64,000 nucleotides of DNA from Segetibacter aerophilus (lineage in GTDB: Bacteria > Bacteroidota > Bacteroidia > Chitinophagales > Chitinophagaceae). Shown one piece after another: positions 8,865 through 17,423 of the stretch. Location of the stretch: contig NZ_BJYT01000016.1 in the NCBI RefSeq assembly GCF_007991655.1, positions 1 through 64,000 of the forward strand. Direction: 5' to 3'. Every line of letters begins with the position of its first letter. The stretch's first letter is position 1. The notes under the pieces were generated by a model, which saw nothing but the letters and a program-made list of their open reading frames with translations, did no database searches and had not been told where the DNA came from. A program made the position numbers and the translations under genes.

Positions 8865-10409
8865 ATGAGAGAATTATTTAAAAAACCTACAACCTTTACC
8901 CGCATCGAATTCTGGGCCATTACTACCATTTTTGCTTTTGTAATATTTTTCTTCGTACGCGATGTCTTCGAGTGGGATGACAGGCAGTTTGCCGATGCAC
9001 CATACCGGGTGTTTTTTGAACAGGTGAAAATGCCATTTGACTTCTACGGAAATTATTTCCTTCCCCAATTGATACGGCATGTGGGGCTTTATATCGCACT
9101 GGTGGCGCTTAATTTTATCATCATTCCATCCCTGCTAAAGAAAGAATTCGTCGTGCGCAATATCGTATTGTTTGTGTTGGTCTTCATAGCCCTGACAATA
9201 ATGTTTGCTGTTACTGCCACCCATTTGCGTGAATACCTGTACGCCTCCGGAAAAAGGGATCAAATTGACCAACGGCTTTTTCTCGATGCAGTTGGGGATG
9301 CATTTACAATCATTTCTATGCTCTTAATTTATACGGCAACAAAGTATGCAGCTATCCGCCTGCTTGCTAAAGCAGAAACGGTCGAAGCTAAATATCGTTT
9401 CCTTAGAAAGGAAGCCATCGTTGCTGCCATGATTTGGGCAGTTGTGCTAATCATGTTTAGGTTTGGACGTGCGGAGATCGATATCATTATTGGCTGGGCC
9501 ATCGTGATCCCATCAGCCATTGCACTCTACCTCTTTTCTTTTTATAGATTAATTCCACGCTCCATGGCCGGCAACAAAGGAAAGTTCTTTTCCTATGTGC
9601 TCAGAAGCGCCTTTATTCTGTTCATTGCTTTCTTCGTGGTATACCTTGCATTTGCACTTCCCTCAGGGGCGGATGATACAGGGTTAGGGTATGCTGCCTT
9701 CAATACATTTTTTCAGCTTTTTGTTACGGTACCAGTCACCTGGGCAGCGTACAAAAGACATTTAAAAGGGAATGAAGAAATAAACGTGTTGCAAAAAGAA
9801 TTGAAGAGATCTAGCGCAAGCGTTGATTTTCTTCGTTCGCAAATAAATCCCCATTTTTTGTTCAATGCTCTAAACACGCTTTACGGAACAGCTATACAAG
9901 AAAATGCAGATAGAACAAGTGAGGGCATCCAAAAGCTTGGCGATATGATGCGGTTTATGCTGCAGGAAAATATGCAGGATAAAATCTCGTTAGCAAGAGA
10001 GATTGATTACCTGAATAATTATATCAGCTTGCAACGGTTGCGTACGGACGCAAATCCAATTGTACAGATACAAACTGAAATACAGGACCGGGAAAACCTG
10101 TTCCAGATCGCGCCCATGTTATTGATACCTTTTGTTGAGAATGCTTTCAAACATGGCATCAGTTTTCGAGAACAATCGCATATAAAAGTGACGTTAGAAA
10201 TAAAAGCAAATACACTCTACTTTGATGTGCACAATAGTAAACATGCTGCTAGAGATAATGATCCCGAGAAAGACAAAAGCGGTATTGGGTTAGAAAACGT
10301 AAAGCAGCGTTTGAAGCTTTTTTATCCTAATAATCATGAATTGATAATTCGGGAAACCAGCAAAGATTTTTTTGTACACCTTACGATAGAATTGGCAAAA
10401 TCATCTTAA
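8865..10409 (+). CDS. LytS-type sensor histidine kinase
   Basis: A 514-residue membrane sensor kinase. Roughly seven to eight hydrophobic helices occupy residues 15-300. A short helix leads to the H box (LRSQINPHFLFNALNTLYG, near residue 325), and the N box FVENAFKHG and the glycine-rich GIGLENVKQRL complete the catalytic part. It is followed after 9 bp by its LytTR regulator. It diverges from the outer-membrane receptor at 6172-8604, which makes that receptor a plausible target. The membrane part differs from that of the first kinase in the window, so the signal is probably different. Confidence 0.9.
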   Translation: MRELFKKPTTFTRIEFWAITTIFAFVIFFFVRDVFEWDDRQFADAPYRVFFEQVKMPFDFYGNYFLPQLIRHVGLYIALVALNFIIIPSLLKKEFVVRNIVLFVLVFIALTIMFAVTATHLREYLYASGKRDQIDQRLFLDAVGDAFTIISMLLIYTATKYAAIRLLAKAETVEAKYRFLRKEAIVAAMIWAVVLIMFRFGRAEIDIIIGWAIVIPSAIALYLFSFYRLIPRSMAGNKGKFFSYVLRSAFILFIAFFVVYLAFALPSGADDTGLGYAAFNTFFQLFVTVPVTWAAYKRHLKGNEEINVLQKELKRSSASVDFLRSQINPHFLFNALNTLYGTAIQENADRTSEGIQKLGDMMRFMLQENMQDKISLAREIDYLNNYISLQRLRTDANPIVQIQTEIQDRENLFQIAPMLLIPFVENAFKHGISFREQSHIKVTLEIKANTLYFDVHNSKHAARDNDPEKDKSGIGLENVKQRLKLFYPNNHELIIRETSKDFFVHLTIELAKSS

Positions 10410-10418
10410 TCTTACGAC

Positions 10419-11099
10419 ATGAGAGCTATTGCCATAGACGATGAACCGATAGCGTTGGAGATTATAAAGTCGCATGCTTCAAAGGTTCCTTTCCTTGACT
10501 TGACGGCAACCTTTACAGATGCATTTAAAGCGCTCGAATACTTACAGAAAGAGCAACCGGACCTTTTATTTCTCGACATAAAAATGCCCGACATCTCCGG
10601 CCTGGAATTCTTTAATAGCCTAAGCAAAAAGCCGCTTGTAATTTTTACCACAGCTTATAGCGAGTATGCAGTTACCAGCTTTGAAATGGATGCGGTTGAC
10701 TACCTCTTAAAACCTTTTTCGTTATCCAGGTTTTTGAAGGGATGCAACAAAGCTTACGAACTTTATAATTTTAGAAATGGCACCGAAACTGTAGATCACC
10801 TATATATAAAAAATGGTTACGAACAGGTAAAAGTGATGTACGATGAGATACTTTACCTGGAAGCAACCGGGAACTATGTAACGTTTGTTTTGAAGGATAA
10901 GACCATACTTTCACGCAGCACCTTTATTGAGGCAATTGGTCTGCTTCCTGCTGAAAAGTTTGTAAGGGTTCACAGATCGTTTGTCGTAGCAGTTAATAAG
11001 ATTGACAAAGTGGAACGCCAACAGGTGACTATAAACAAGACTGTTATCCCCGTAAGTGAGGCGTATAGCGATCATCTTTCTGCAGCCCTTAAGAAATGA
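10419..11099 (+). CDS. LytTR-family response regulator
   Basis: A 226-residue response regulator paired with the upstream kinase. The receiver domain has IDDEPIALEII, the phospho-acceptor aspartate in LLFLDIKMPD, and YLLKPFSL. The LytTR DNA-binding domain has ILYLEATGNYVTFVL and FVRVHRSFVVAVNKI. It is similar in layout to the 1264-1971 protein, so the window holds two separate kinase/regulator pairs of the same class. Confidence 0.93.
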   Translation: MRAIAIDDEPIALEIIKSHASKVPFLDLTATFTDAFKALEYLQKEQPDLLFLDIKMPDISGLEFFNSLSKKPLVIFTTAYSEYAVTSFEMDAVDYLLKPFSLSRFLKGCNKAYELYNFRNGTETVDHLYIKNGYEQVKVMYDEILYLEATGNYVTFVLKDKTILSRSTFIEAIGLLPAEKFVRVHRSFVVAVNKIDKVERQQVTINKTVIPVSEAYSDHLSAALKK

Positions 11100-11198
11100 T
11101 GATAGAGCGAGCACGTTACCTGTGGTATGTAGGAATTTTAGCCTCTTTTTGAAATTACCGAAAAATCATCAAAAGCATTCGACGGTTTCTTACTGCAA

Positions 11199-11636
11199 TT
11201 AGTTCTCGCGGCAAGCACATTCATGGTGTTCATTGAGATACTCAATCGACGCTTTGCATAACTTCTCGAGGGTTGGTATATCGATGTCAGAGAGTTTCTT
11301 CATGTATATGCAGGCTTTCCCCATTTTGAACTTTCCTAAGTTGTCCAACAGGTGTTTGTTATCTTTTGCCGGAGTATATACATAGAGGGAGAATTCAGGT
11401 TTTCGGGGGGAGAAACCAAGGAGAGGAGCATCTCCCTCATGTCCACTCGTATACTTGTAATGATAGCTACCAAAGCCAATAATTGTTGGGCCCCACATTC
11501 TTGGCTCAAAGCCTGACCATTCCTGCATTAACTCGATCAATCGAAAACTATCTGCTTTCTTTTGTTCATTGTCTACATACGAGTTAATAAAATCAACTAC
11601 ACTTACTTCAGTTTCGGTTGTCTTATTTTTTGCCAT
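11199..11636 (-). CDS. DUF1801 domain protein (YdhG-like)
   Basis: A small cytoplasmic protein of 145 residues of the DUF1801/YdhG group: MWGPTIIGFGSYHYKY, then a conserved FSPRKPEFSLYVY stretch and a C-terminal helix after KKLSDIDIPTLEKL. The family fold resembles frataxin-like or iron-chaperone domains, but its role is unproven. The ATG at 11636 is preferred to the one 9 bases earlier because it gives the family's usual MAKNKTTE start. The tail HHECACREN is cysteine-containing. Confidence 0.8.
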   Translation of the reverse strand: MAKNKTTETEVSVVDFINSYVDNEQKKADSFRLIELMQEWSGFEPRMWGPTIIGFGSYHYKYTSGHEGDAPLLGFSPRKPEFSLYVYTPAKDNKHLLDNLGKFKMGKACIYMKKLSDIDIPTLEKLCKASIEYLNEHHECACREN

Positions 11637-11729
11637 AAGAAGCAATTTAAACTAACGATTGTTTTGAGGCCTAGCTGTTTTAATTTGTCACGTACGAGCA
11701 CTTTTTAAAACTACTTTTTATTTAAGGAA

Positions 11730-11771
11730 ATTAAAGCAGGTTGGCTGCTTTTAAAGACAACCGGCTTTAAT
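11730..11771 (-). terminator. Stem-loop after the susC/susD operon
   Basis: ATTAAAGC-A-GGTTG at 11730-11743 pairs with CAACC-G-GCTTTAAT at 11758-11771, leaving a 14-base loop. It sits just past the stop of the SusD-like gene, which is read leftward. The following T tract is weak (AATTTCC), so it may be an mRNA 3'-end stabiliser rather than a strong terminator. Confidence 0.6.
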
Positions 11772-11788
11772 CTGACTATAAGAAAAAT

Positions 11789-13285
11789 TTACCTCTTGTC
11801 CCACCAGACTTTGGAAACATAAGTATCTCCGTTCGACATTCTTGCTGAAGCGGCTTTATAATTTTCTGCATTTAACAAAGCTTCGCGGGAAGAATAAATC
11901 GTGCGACGGGGAATAGTTCCGTTTGTTGATCCGGCAAATGGGCCGGGCTTCAACGCAGGATAACCCATTCTTCTCCATTCAGTAAATGCCTCATAAGAAC
12001 GTCCAAACAACTGGATCCATTTCTGAGTGCCGATCTTTTCAAGTTTCTGTTCTTTCGTTAACCCGGTAAAAGAAAGTTCGGTGAAGCTGGCGGGAACAGT
12101 GGTTATGTTATAAGGCTCTTGCGCCAATGCGGCTCTAACACCAGCCTGGTAGAAACCTTCTGCCTGCTCAACAGTGGCACCCCAACCTTCCAAAGCGGCT
12201 TCCGCTTTATAAAAAGAAACATCAGAGAATGACATTACAATACAGGGAATAGCAGGACTATAGCTCCTATTGAAAAATGTAAGTGTTGATGCGGTAGAGT
12301 AATCGTCTTTGATAACATTCTTCAATAGTGCATCAGTAAGCGCCACACCAATGCCTTTGTAACCCGGCGTTCCTGCTTTTACTGAATTTACAGTTGGCTG
12401 CGCTATGCGTGGAAGACGAGGATCGTTCGTCGTTACAAGTTTCGTAACAAAGGCATCAGCTAAATATTTAAGGTCAGGGCTACCCGCCAGGAAATGGTTT
12501 AGCAACGGATGCACGTTAGCGTTGGTCGCGTTATTATAAGTCGGTATAGTTGCATTGTCACTATTGCTTTCCATTAAAGGCTGAGCCATTGCTTCTGTAA
12601 CTGTTTTTTGAGCCAAGGCGGGGTCTGCATAACGAATACGCATCCCCAATCTTAACTTGATAGAGTTCGCATACTTTTTCCATTTGGCAACATCGCCTTT
12701 ATAGTAAAAGTCCGCTGCCCCATAGCTTGCATCGGATGCATTTAGTTGCCCCATTGCTGTATTGATATTAGCTATCAATGATTTATAAATAGATTCTTGT
12801 GTATCGAAAGCAGGCTTTGAATTGACCTCCTCAGCGCCAAGTCCGGTTTGTGAATAAGGTACATCTCCAAACAAATCGGTAAGTCTTTGCCAGACAGTTA
12901 TCTCAACAATTTTGGCCATTGCCAGTTTTGTTCGTCCGGCCGGATCGTTCTCCATACCTTTTAAAATCTCGTTGCGGATCTGGCTGATGTTCCTGATTAA
13001 GGTGTAATGTGCGGCCCACGTGTCATTATCACTTTGTTCAACATACCTCGAACTTGAAATCAAAACACCACCTGCCCATTGTTGTATCCATGAGCCAAAC
13101 TGGTTATTAGGATATTCGTATCCTTCTGCAAAAGCGGCATCTTTCTGCACTTTGCTAAACACAAGGCCGGGATCAATAACAGTAACCGAAGTGGGTGGGG
13201 TATTAATTTTTTCGAAGTCTTTAGTGCAACCTTGCAGGAAGCTGATAGCAGCCGTAAGTATGAATAATTTATAGGTACTTTTCAT
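11789..13285 (-). CDS. SusD/RagB-like outer-membrane lipoprotein
   Basis: A 498-residue surface lipoprotein that would cap its SusC partner and bind the nutrient. The N-terminus has a lipobox (MKSTYKLFILTAAISFLQGC, cysteine at 20). The body fits the SusD-like_2 subfamily: the WAAHYTLIRNISQIRNEIL region, helical repeats with KMAIAKI-like segments, and the late KIGTQKWIQLFGRSYEAFTEWRRMGYP motif. It follows the SusC gene after 24 bp in the same operon. This subfamily is not tied to glycans only; peptides and other ligands are also possible. No glycoside hydrolase lies nearby. Confidence 0.9.
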   Translation of the reverse strand: MKSTYKLFILTAAISFLQGCTKDFEKINTPPTSVTVIDPGLVFSKVQKDAAFAEGYEYPNNQFGSWIQQWAGGVLISSSRYVEQSDNDTWAAHYTLIRNISQIRNEILKGMENDPAGRTKLAMAKIVEITVWQRLTDLFGDVPYSQTGLGAEEVNSKPAFDTQESIYKSLIANINTAMGQLNASDASYGAADFYYKGDVAKWKKYANSIKLRLGMRIRYADPALAQKTVTEAMAQPLMESNSDNATIPTYNNATNANVHPLLNHFLAGSPDLKYLADAFVTKLVTTNDPRLPRIAQPTVNSVKAGTPGYKGIGVALTDALLKNVIKDDYSTASTLTFFNRSYSPAIPCIVMSFSDVSFYKAEAALEGWGATVEQAEGFYQAGVRAALAQEPYNITTVPASFTELSFTGLTKEQKLEKIGTQKWIQLFGRSYEAFTEWRRMGYPALKPGPFAGSTNGTIPRRTIYSSREALLNAENYKAASARMSNGDTYVSKVWWDKR

Positions 13286-13309
13286 TTTTATAATAATTTC
13301 AGTTAAAGA

Positions 13310-16300
13310 TTAAAGCTCCACATTGAGGCTCACTCCAAAATATCGAAGCAATGGCAAAGCCGTTGATTCAAGACCAAGCGAAGAATTATTTACGTTGAAT
13401 GCAGATGCTTCAGGAGCAAAACCTTCTGTTTTTCTTTGCAGATAAAATAGGTTGCGTCCATAAAAACCGGCGCGAATTCCTTTGAAGGGAGTATGGCCAA
13501 CGAGCTTTGCAGGAAGCTGGTAGTTAAGCGTGAATTCACGGAAAATAACGTAGCTCGCATCGTTCAACATCTCTTCCGGGATAACATTGTCCTTATCGGG
13601 TGCTACCACGTTCCAGTAGTCTTGTGCCTTAATTTGTTTTGTATTTGCCTGCCCTGTGCCTTTCCAAATTCCATCTGCTCCTTTTGAAGCTACCACACCG
13701 TCGGCTACATATGTTCCATCGCGACCGGGTAATGTTTTTTTGATGGTTCCGTATACCAGTTCTTCTCTCAAGCTTTGTGAGTAAATCTTACCACCCTGGC
13801 TTACGTCTATCAAGCCTGATAGTGTTATTCCTTTAAATCGAAAACTGTTATTAAAACCTCCAATCCAATCAGGTAGCGCATTGCCAAGTGGGTAAAGAAC
13901 TTTACCATTTGATTTTAGAGGAAGGCCCGTGGTTGGATCGATCAGGCGGTTGCCTTGTTCATCGCGCAGCCATTGAAAACCGTTTCCTACAATCGTTCCA
14001 AATGGCTTTCCCGGTTCTGCAACTACGTTTACTCCGCGGTCGGTTCCAAGCACATAAGTATCTACACCTTCAGCAAGCGCAACCACCTCGTTTTTGTTTT
14101 TTGAGAAATTGACCGTTGCATCCCATCTAAATCCTGAAGCTGTTTTAACAGGCGTAGCGTTTAGACTTAGTTCGATACCATGGTTGCGAATTTCTCCTGC
14201 ATTGATACGTCTTGAAGTAAACGTGCTTGATGGAGGCAACGGCACATCAAGAATTTGATTCTTCGTACTTGCATTGTAGTATGACACTGAAAGACCTGCA
14301 CGATTTTTAAAGAACCTTGCTTCCAAACCAAATTCGGTTGAGGTGGTTAACTCATTTTTTAAGTTAGGATCAGGAATGGTCGAAGAAAAAGATGCTAACG
14401 GAACTCCACCGTGAGCATTCTGATCCAACGAATAAGTTCCTGTTAGCTGGTAAGGAGAACCAGAACTACCTGCCTGAGCTACCGATCCCCTGACTTTTAA
14501 GAAGCTAAGAGCATCACTCTTAATTTTAAATGCATCAGTAATAACATAACTGGCACTTACTGCCGGGTAGAAAAATGAATTATTTGCCGGTGATAGGGTA
14601 GAGGACCAGTCATTTCTTGCTGAGAAATCAAGGAATAGATATTCTTTATAACCGACCTGGCCTGAGAGATAGGCCGAGTTGATTGACGACTGGCTCAAAC
14701 CAAATACATACGAATTGGTCAGGGTATTATTTACTGCATATAAGTTAGGAACAATAAATTCACTGCCTGTATTACCTGTTGTTCTTGCATAAAACTTTTG
14801 GTGGTTCGCACCGAGGTTTAGGCCAAATGAAACATTTCCGGGCAATTTTGGTGAAAGCGATAAAAGTACATCGCTGTTGTCCTCACGAACTCGTGTAACC
14901 TGTTCGGTTATATCACCATTTTTGTTTGCACTTTGGTAAGTGCCTTTTTCTCTGTAGCGGAAACGCTGGTCGGTATAAAAATCGGTTCCTGTTTTAGCGG
15001 TTAGCCTGATCCAGTCGTTGAATTGGTAGCTCAGCCTTACCATTCCAAGTACACGTTGGCGATCGTCAGAGTTATAAGTATGGTCCCTTGTCCATGCCGG
15101 ATTAGCAGTGGAAGAATTGGTAGCGTAAGTTTTCTCCATTCCAATAAATGGTACCGTTCCGTAACCTAACTGTTTGCTTAAGTCTGCAGCGGTCCAGGCA
15201 GAATTTTCAAGAATGCTCATAGGAATACTGCGCGGTTGGCTGATAAAAATGTAAGCGGGGTTATCGCTTGCATCAGAAACAGTAGGTCGGTTTGCTCCTT
15301 TCTGATCGATGTAATTCACCTTGGCGTCCAGCTCTAGTTTCGGCGTTAGCTTGGCAACCGTTCTCAGGCTTATGTTATTTCGACCTAGCGTATTACCGGG
15401 GGTGTAGCCGTTAATGTTTGTATTACCATAAGACAACCTATAGTTGATATTGTCGCTGCCACCTTCCAAACTTAGGTTGTTCATCAGCTGCCTTTCAGTT
15501 TTGAAATATTGCTGGAAAGTATTTGGTTGAGGTGTGAAGCTTAAAACATTCCCCCACTGGTCCTCGTATTGCTGGCCTTGCATCCTTGCTCCCCAGCTTG
15601 CCCTGGTGAACCTGTCGCGGCCGCCACTTGTTTTAGGCATGCCCTGGATGTTCGCCGCTTGTGCTGCTGACCAGGTATAAATCTTACCATCTGTTCCCCT
15701 GAAATTGGTAAACGTGCCATCGAGCCCTTGCCCATACTCATCCTGGAAATCGGGTAAAACAAGCGCTTTACCCAAAGAGTAATCAACGCCGTATTTTATA
15801 CCGATACCTCTGCGTGCTCTACCGGATTTTGTGGTAATCAAGACAACCCCGTTGCTTCCACGCTGGCCATATAGTGCTGCAGCATTTGGTCCCTTTAAGA
15901 CAGAAATAGACTCTACATCCTCAGGATTTATGTTCGAAATCCCATCGCCATAGTCTATACCGCCACTGCTTCCAGGCGAATTCAGGTTGCTGTTATCCAT
16001 TGGAATTCCATCGATGACATATAGAGGCTGGCTGTTTCCTACAAGTGAATTGGTTCCCCTGATTACCACGCGTGAAGAACCGCCTGCTCCATTTGCAGAA
16101 CGGGTTACTTGCACGCCGGCCATTTTTCCGGCCAGCGCATTGGCAAGGTTTGCTTCCTTTGCTGTGGATACTTGCTCACCGGCAATTTCCTGTACAGAGT
16201 ATCCCAGTGCTTTTTTATCGCGTTTTATACCAAGGGCTGTAACAACCACTTCGTTGTAGTTCTGGGTACCTGGTTCGAGAGTCACGTTGATTACCGACTG

Positions 16301-16576
16301 GTTGCCCACCAGCACTTCCTTAGGGGCATATCCTACAAAGGAGAATACGAGGGTAGACTGCGGACCTGCTGCAATCTCAAATTTCCCTGCGCCATCTGTA
16401 GAGCCGCCGCGATTGGTACCTTTTACAAGTACACTAACTCCATTGAGTACTTCGCCGGACGCTCCTGACACGGTACCTCGTACCGTTTGTTGGGCCGCCG
16501 CCCAGCCTGGGATGAGGCAAAGCAGGAAAAAAGATCCTGCCATTCGTAGGAGAAACGAAAAGTAACTTTTCTTCAT
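13310..16576 (-). CDS. SusC/RagA TonB-linked outer-membrane transporter
   Basis: A 1088-residue TonB-dependent channel. The signal peptide ends near AAAQQ (residue 30). A carboxypeptidase-D-like domain follows (VRGTVSGASGEVLNGVSVLV), then the SusC signature VVVTALGIKRDKKALGYSVQ, the plug with LYVIDGIPMDNSNLNSPG and VLKGPNAAALYGQRGSNGV, and a 22-strand barrel. It is the first gene of a two-gene operon with the SusD-like lipoprotein. Energy would come from TonB/ExbB/ExbD encoded elsewhere. The substrate cannot be read from sequence. Confidence 0.93.
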   Translation of the reverse strand: MKKSYFSFLLRMAGSFFLLCLIPGWAAAQQTVRGTVSGASGEVLNGVSVLVKGTNRGGSTDGAGKFEIAAGPQSTLVFSFVGYAPKEVLVGNQSVINVTLEPGTQNYNEVVVTALGIKRDKKALGYSVQEIAGEQVSTAKEANLANALAGKMAGVQVTRSANGAGGSSRVVIRGTNSLVGNSQPLYVIDGIPMDNSNLNSPGSSGGIDYGDGISNINPEDVESISVLKGPNAAALYGQRGSNGVVLITTKSGRARRGIGIKYGVDYSLGKALVLPDFQDEYGQGLDGTFTNFRGTDGKIYTWSAAQAANIQGMPKTSGGRDRFTRASWGARMQGQQYEDQWGNVLSFTPQPNTFQQYFKTERQLMNNLSLEGGSDNINYRLSYGNTNINGYTPGNTLGRNNISLRTVAKLTPKLELDAKVNYIDQKGANRPTVSDASDNPAYIFISQPRSIPMSILENSAWTAADLSKQLGYGTVPFIGMEKTYATNSSTANPAWTRDHTYNSDDRQRVLGMVRLSYQFNDWIRLTAKTGTDFYTDQRFRYREKGTYQSANKNGDITEQVTRVREDNSDVLLSLSPKLPGNVSFGLNLGANHQKFYARTTGNTGSEFIVPNLYAVNNTLTNSYVFGLSQSSINSAYLSGQVGYKEYLFLDFSARNDWSSTLSPANNSFFYPAVSASYVITDAFKIKSDALSFLKVRGSVAQAGSSGSPYQLTGTYSLDQNAHGGVPLASFSSTIPDPNLKNELTTSTEFGLEARFFKNRAGLSVSYYNASTKNQILDVPLPPSSTFTSRRINAGEIRNHGIELSLNATPVKTASGFRWDATVNFSKNKNEVVALAEGVDTYVLGTDRGVNVVAEPGKPFGTIVGNGFQWLRDEQGNRLIDPTTGLPLKSNGKVLYPLGNALPDWIGGFNNSFRFKGITLSGLIDVSQGGKIYSQSLREELVYGTIKKTLPGRDGTYVADGVVASKGADGIWKGTGQANTKQIKAQDYWNVVAPDKDNVIPEEMLNDASYVIFREFTLNYQLPAKLVGHTPFKGIRAGFYGRNLFYLQRKTEGFAPEASAFNVNNSSLGLESTALPLLRYFGVSLNVEL

Positions 16577-16847
16577 AAGGGTGTAGTTTTAGCTAATAAT
16601 AATAGTCCGGTAAAATAACAAAAATTGATACGAAGGCATTGACAATCGGCTGGTCTTACACTATGTCGGCATGTTGTAATAGTTTGGTATCGGCCGGTTT
16701 TAGGTAACAACCAATAGCTAGACAAACTTCCTTTACAGTTCGTCCCAAAGTTGCCTAAAATGTTTTTCGAACCATGTCAGTTCAGCAAATATTGTGGCAG
16801 CCTGTAGTACAGGGTCAAAGGTTTTAAGCTTATTCCGGCATTTTTCC

Positions 16848-17294
16848 TCAATCCTCTATTGCTTCAATACCGAGCTGTTTCAGGCGCTCGAGGTGATCCT
16901 TCATAACCTTGAGTTGTTCATCAGAATGTCCTTGCCAATCTATAATCTCGCCGCAAATACGAAGGGGATGTTGAGAGCGATATGACTTGGTTGGATTGCC
17001 GGGAAACTTCTTGTCGGTTAAGTTGGGATCATCTTCAAAAGGGCCCGTTGGCTCTACTATATAAATTCTTCCGCGTCCCTCACCCAGAGCAAGTTCTGCT
17101 CCCCATGTAGCTGCTTCCAACGTAGCAGTAAGGTAGACATACGAAGCCTTCTTCCTCTTACCATAGTTTGAATTAAAGCCCGGTTCAATTAAGTCTCCCG
17201 GTTTCAAATCGGCCTTAGTGCCATGATAGAATTCCTCTGAACTTTGGTTGTCACTTGCCCGGGTTGGGTCGTGCCCGCTTATGTTTGTGTTCAT
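16848..17294 (-). CDS. arr: Rifampin ADP-ribosyltransferase
   Basis: A 148-residue enzyme that transfers ADP-ribose from NAD+ to rifamycins and so inactivates them. The chain matches the Arr family almost end to end: FYHGTKADLKPGDLI at the start, SNYGKRKKASYVYLTATLEA in the middle, and IYIVEPTGPFEDDPNLTDKK then YRSQHPLRICGEI near the end, including the conserved histidine of YHGT and the aspartates of EDDPN. Length is normal for the family. It is a single gene with its own spacing, flanked by a SusC gene and an amidohydrolase, with no integron or transposon signs next to it. It is therefore probably a resident chromosomal copy, and the host may have intrinsic rifampin resistance. Confidence 0.92.
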   Translation of the reverse strand: MNTNISGHDPTRASDNQSSEEFYHGTKADLKPGDLIEPGFNSNYGKRKKASYVYLTATLEAATWGAELALGEGRGRIYIVEPTGPFEDDPNLTDKKFPGNPTKSYRSQHPLRICGEIIDWQGHSDEQLKVMKDHLERLKQLGIEAIED

Positions 17295-17423
17295 GGTCCT
17301 GGTAATATGATTTTAAACAAAGGTTAAAAATTTGCTCTAATCTTTAAAAGCCTTGTTTTTCGTTTAAACCTATGCCGATGGTATAACCGCTGATTTCCCT
17401 AACTTTCACTAAACCACAACTGC

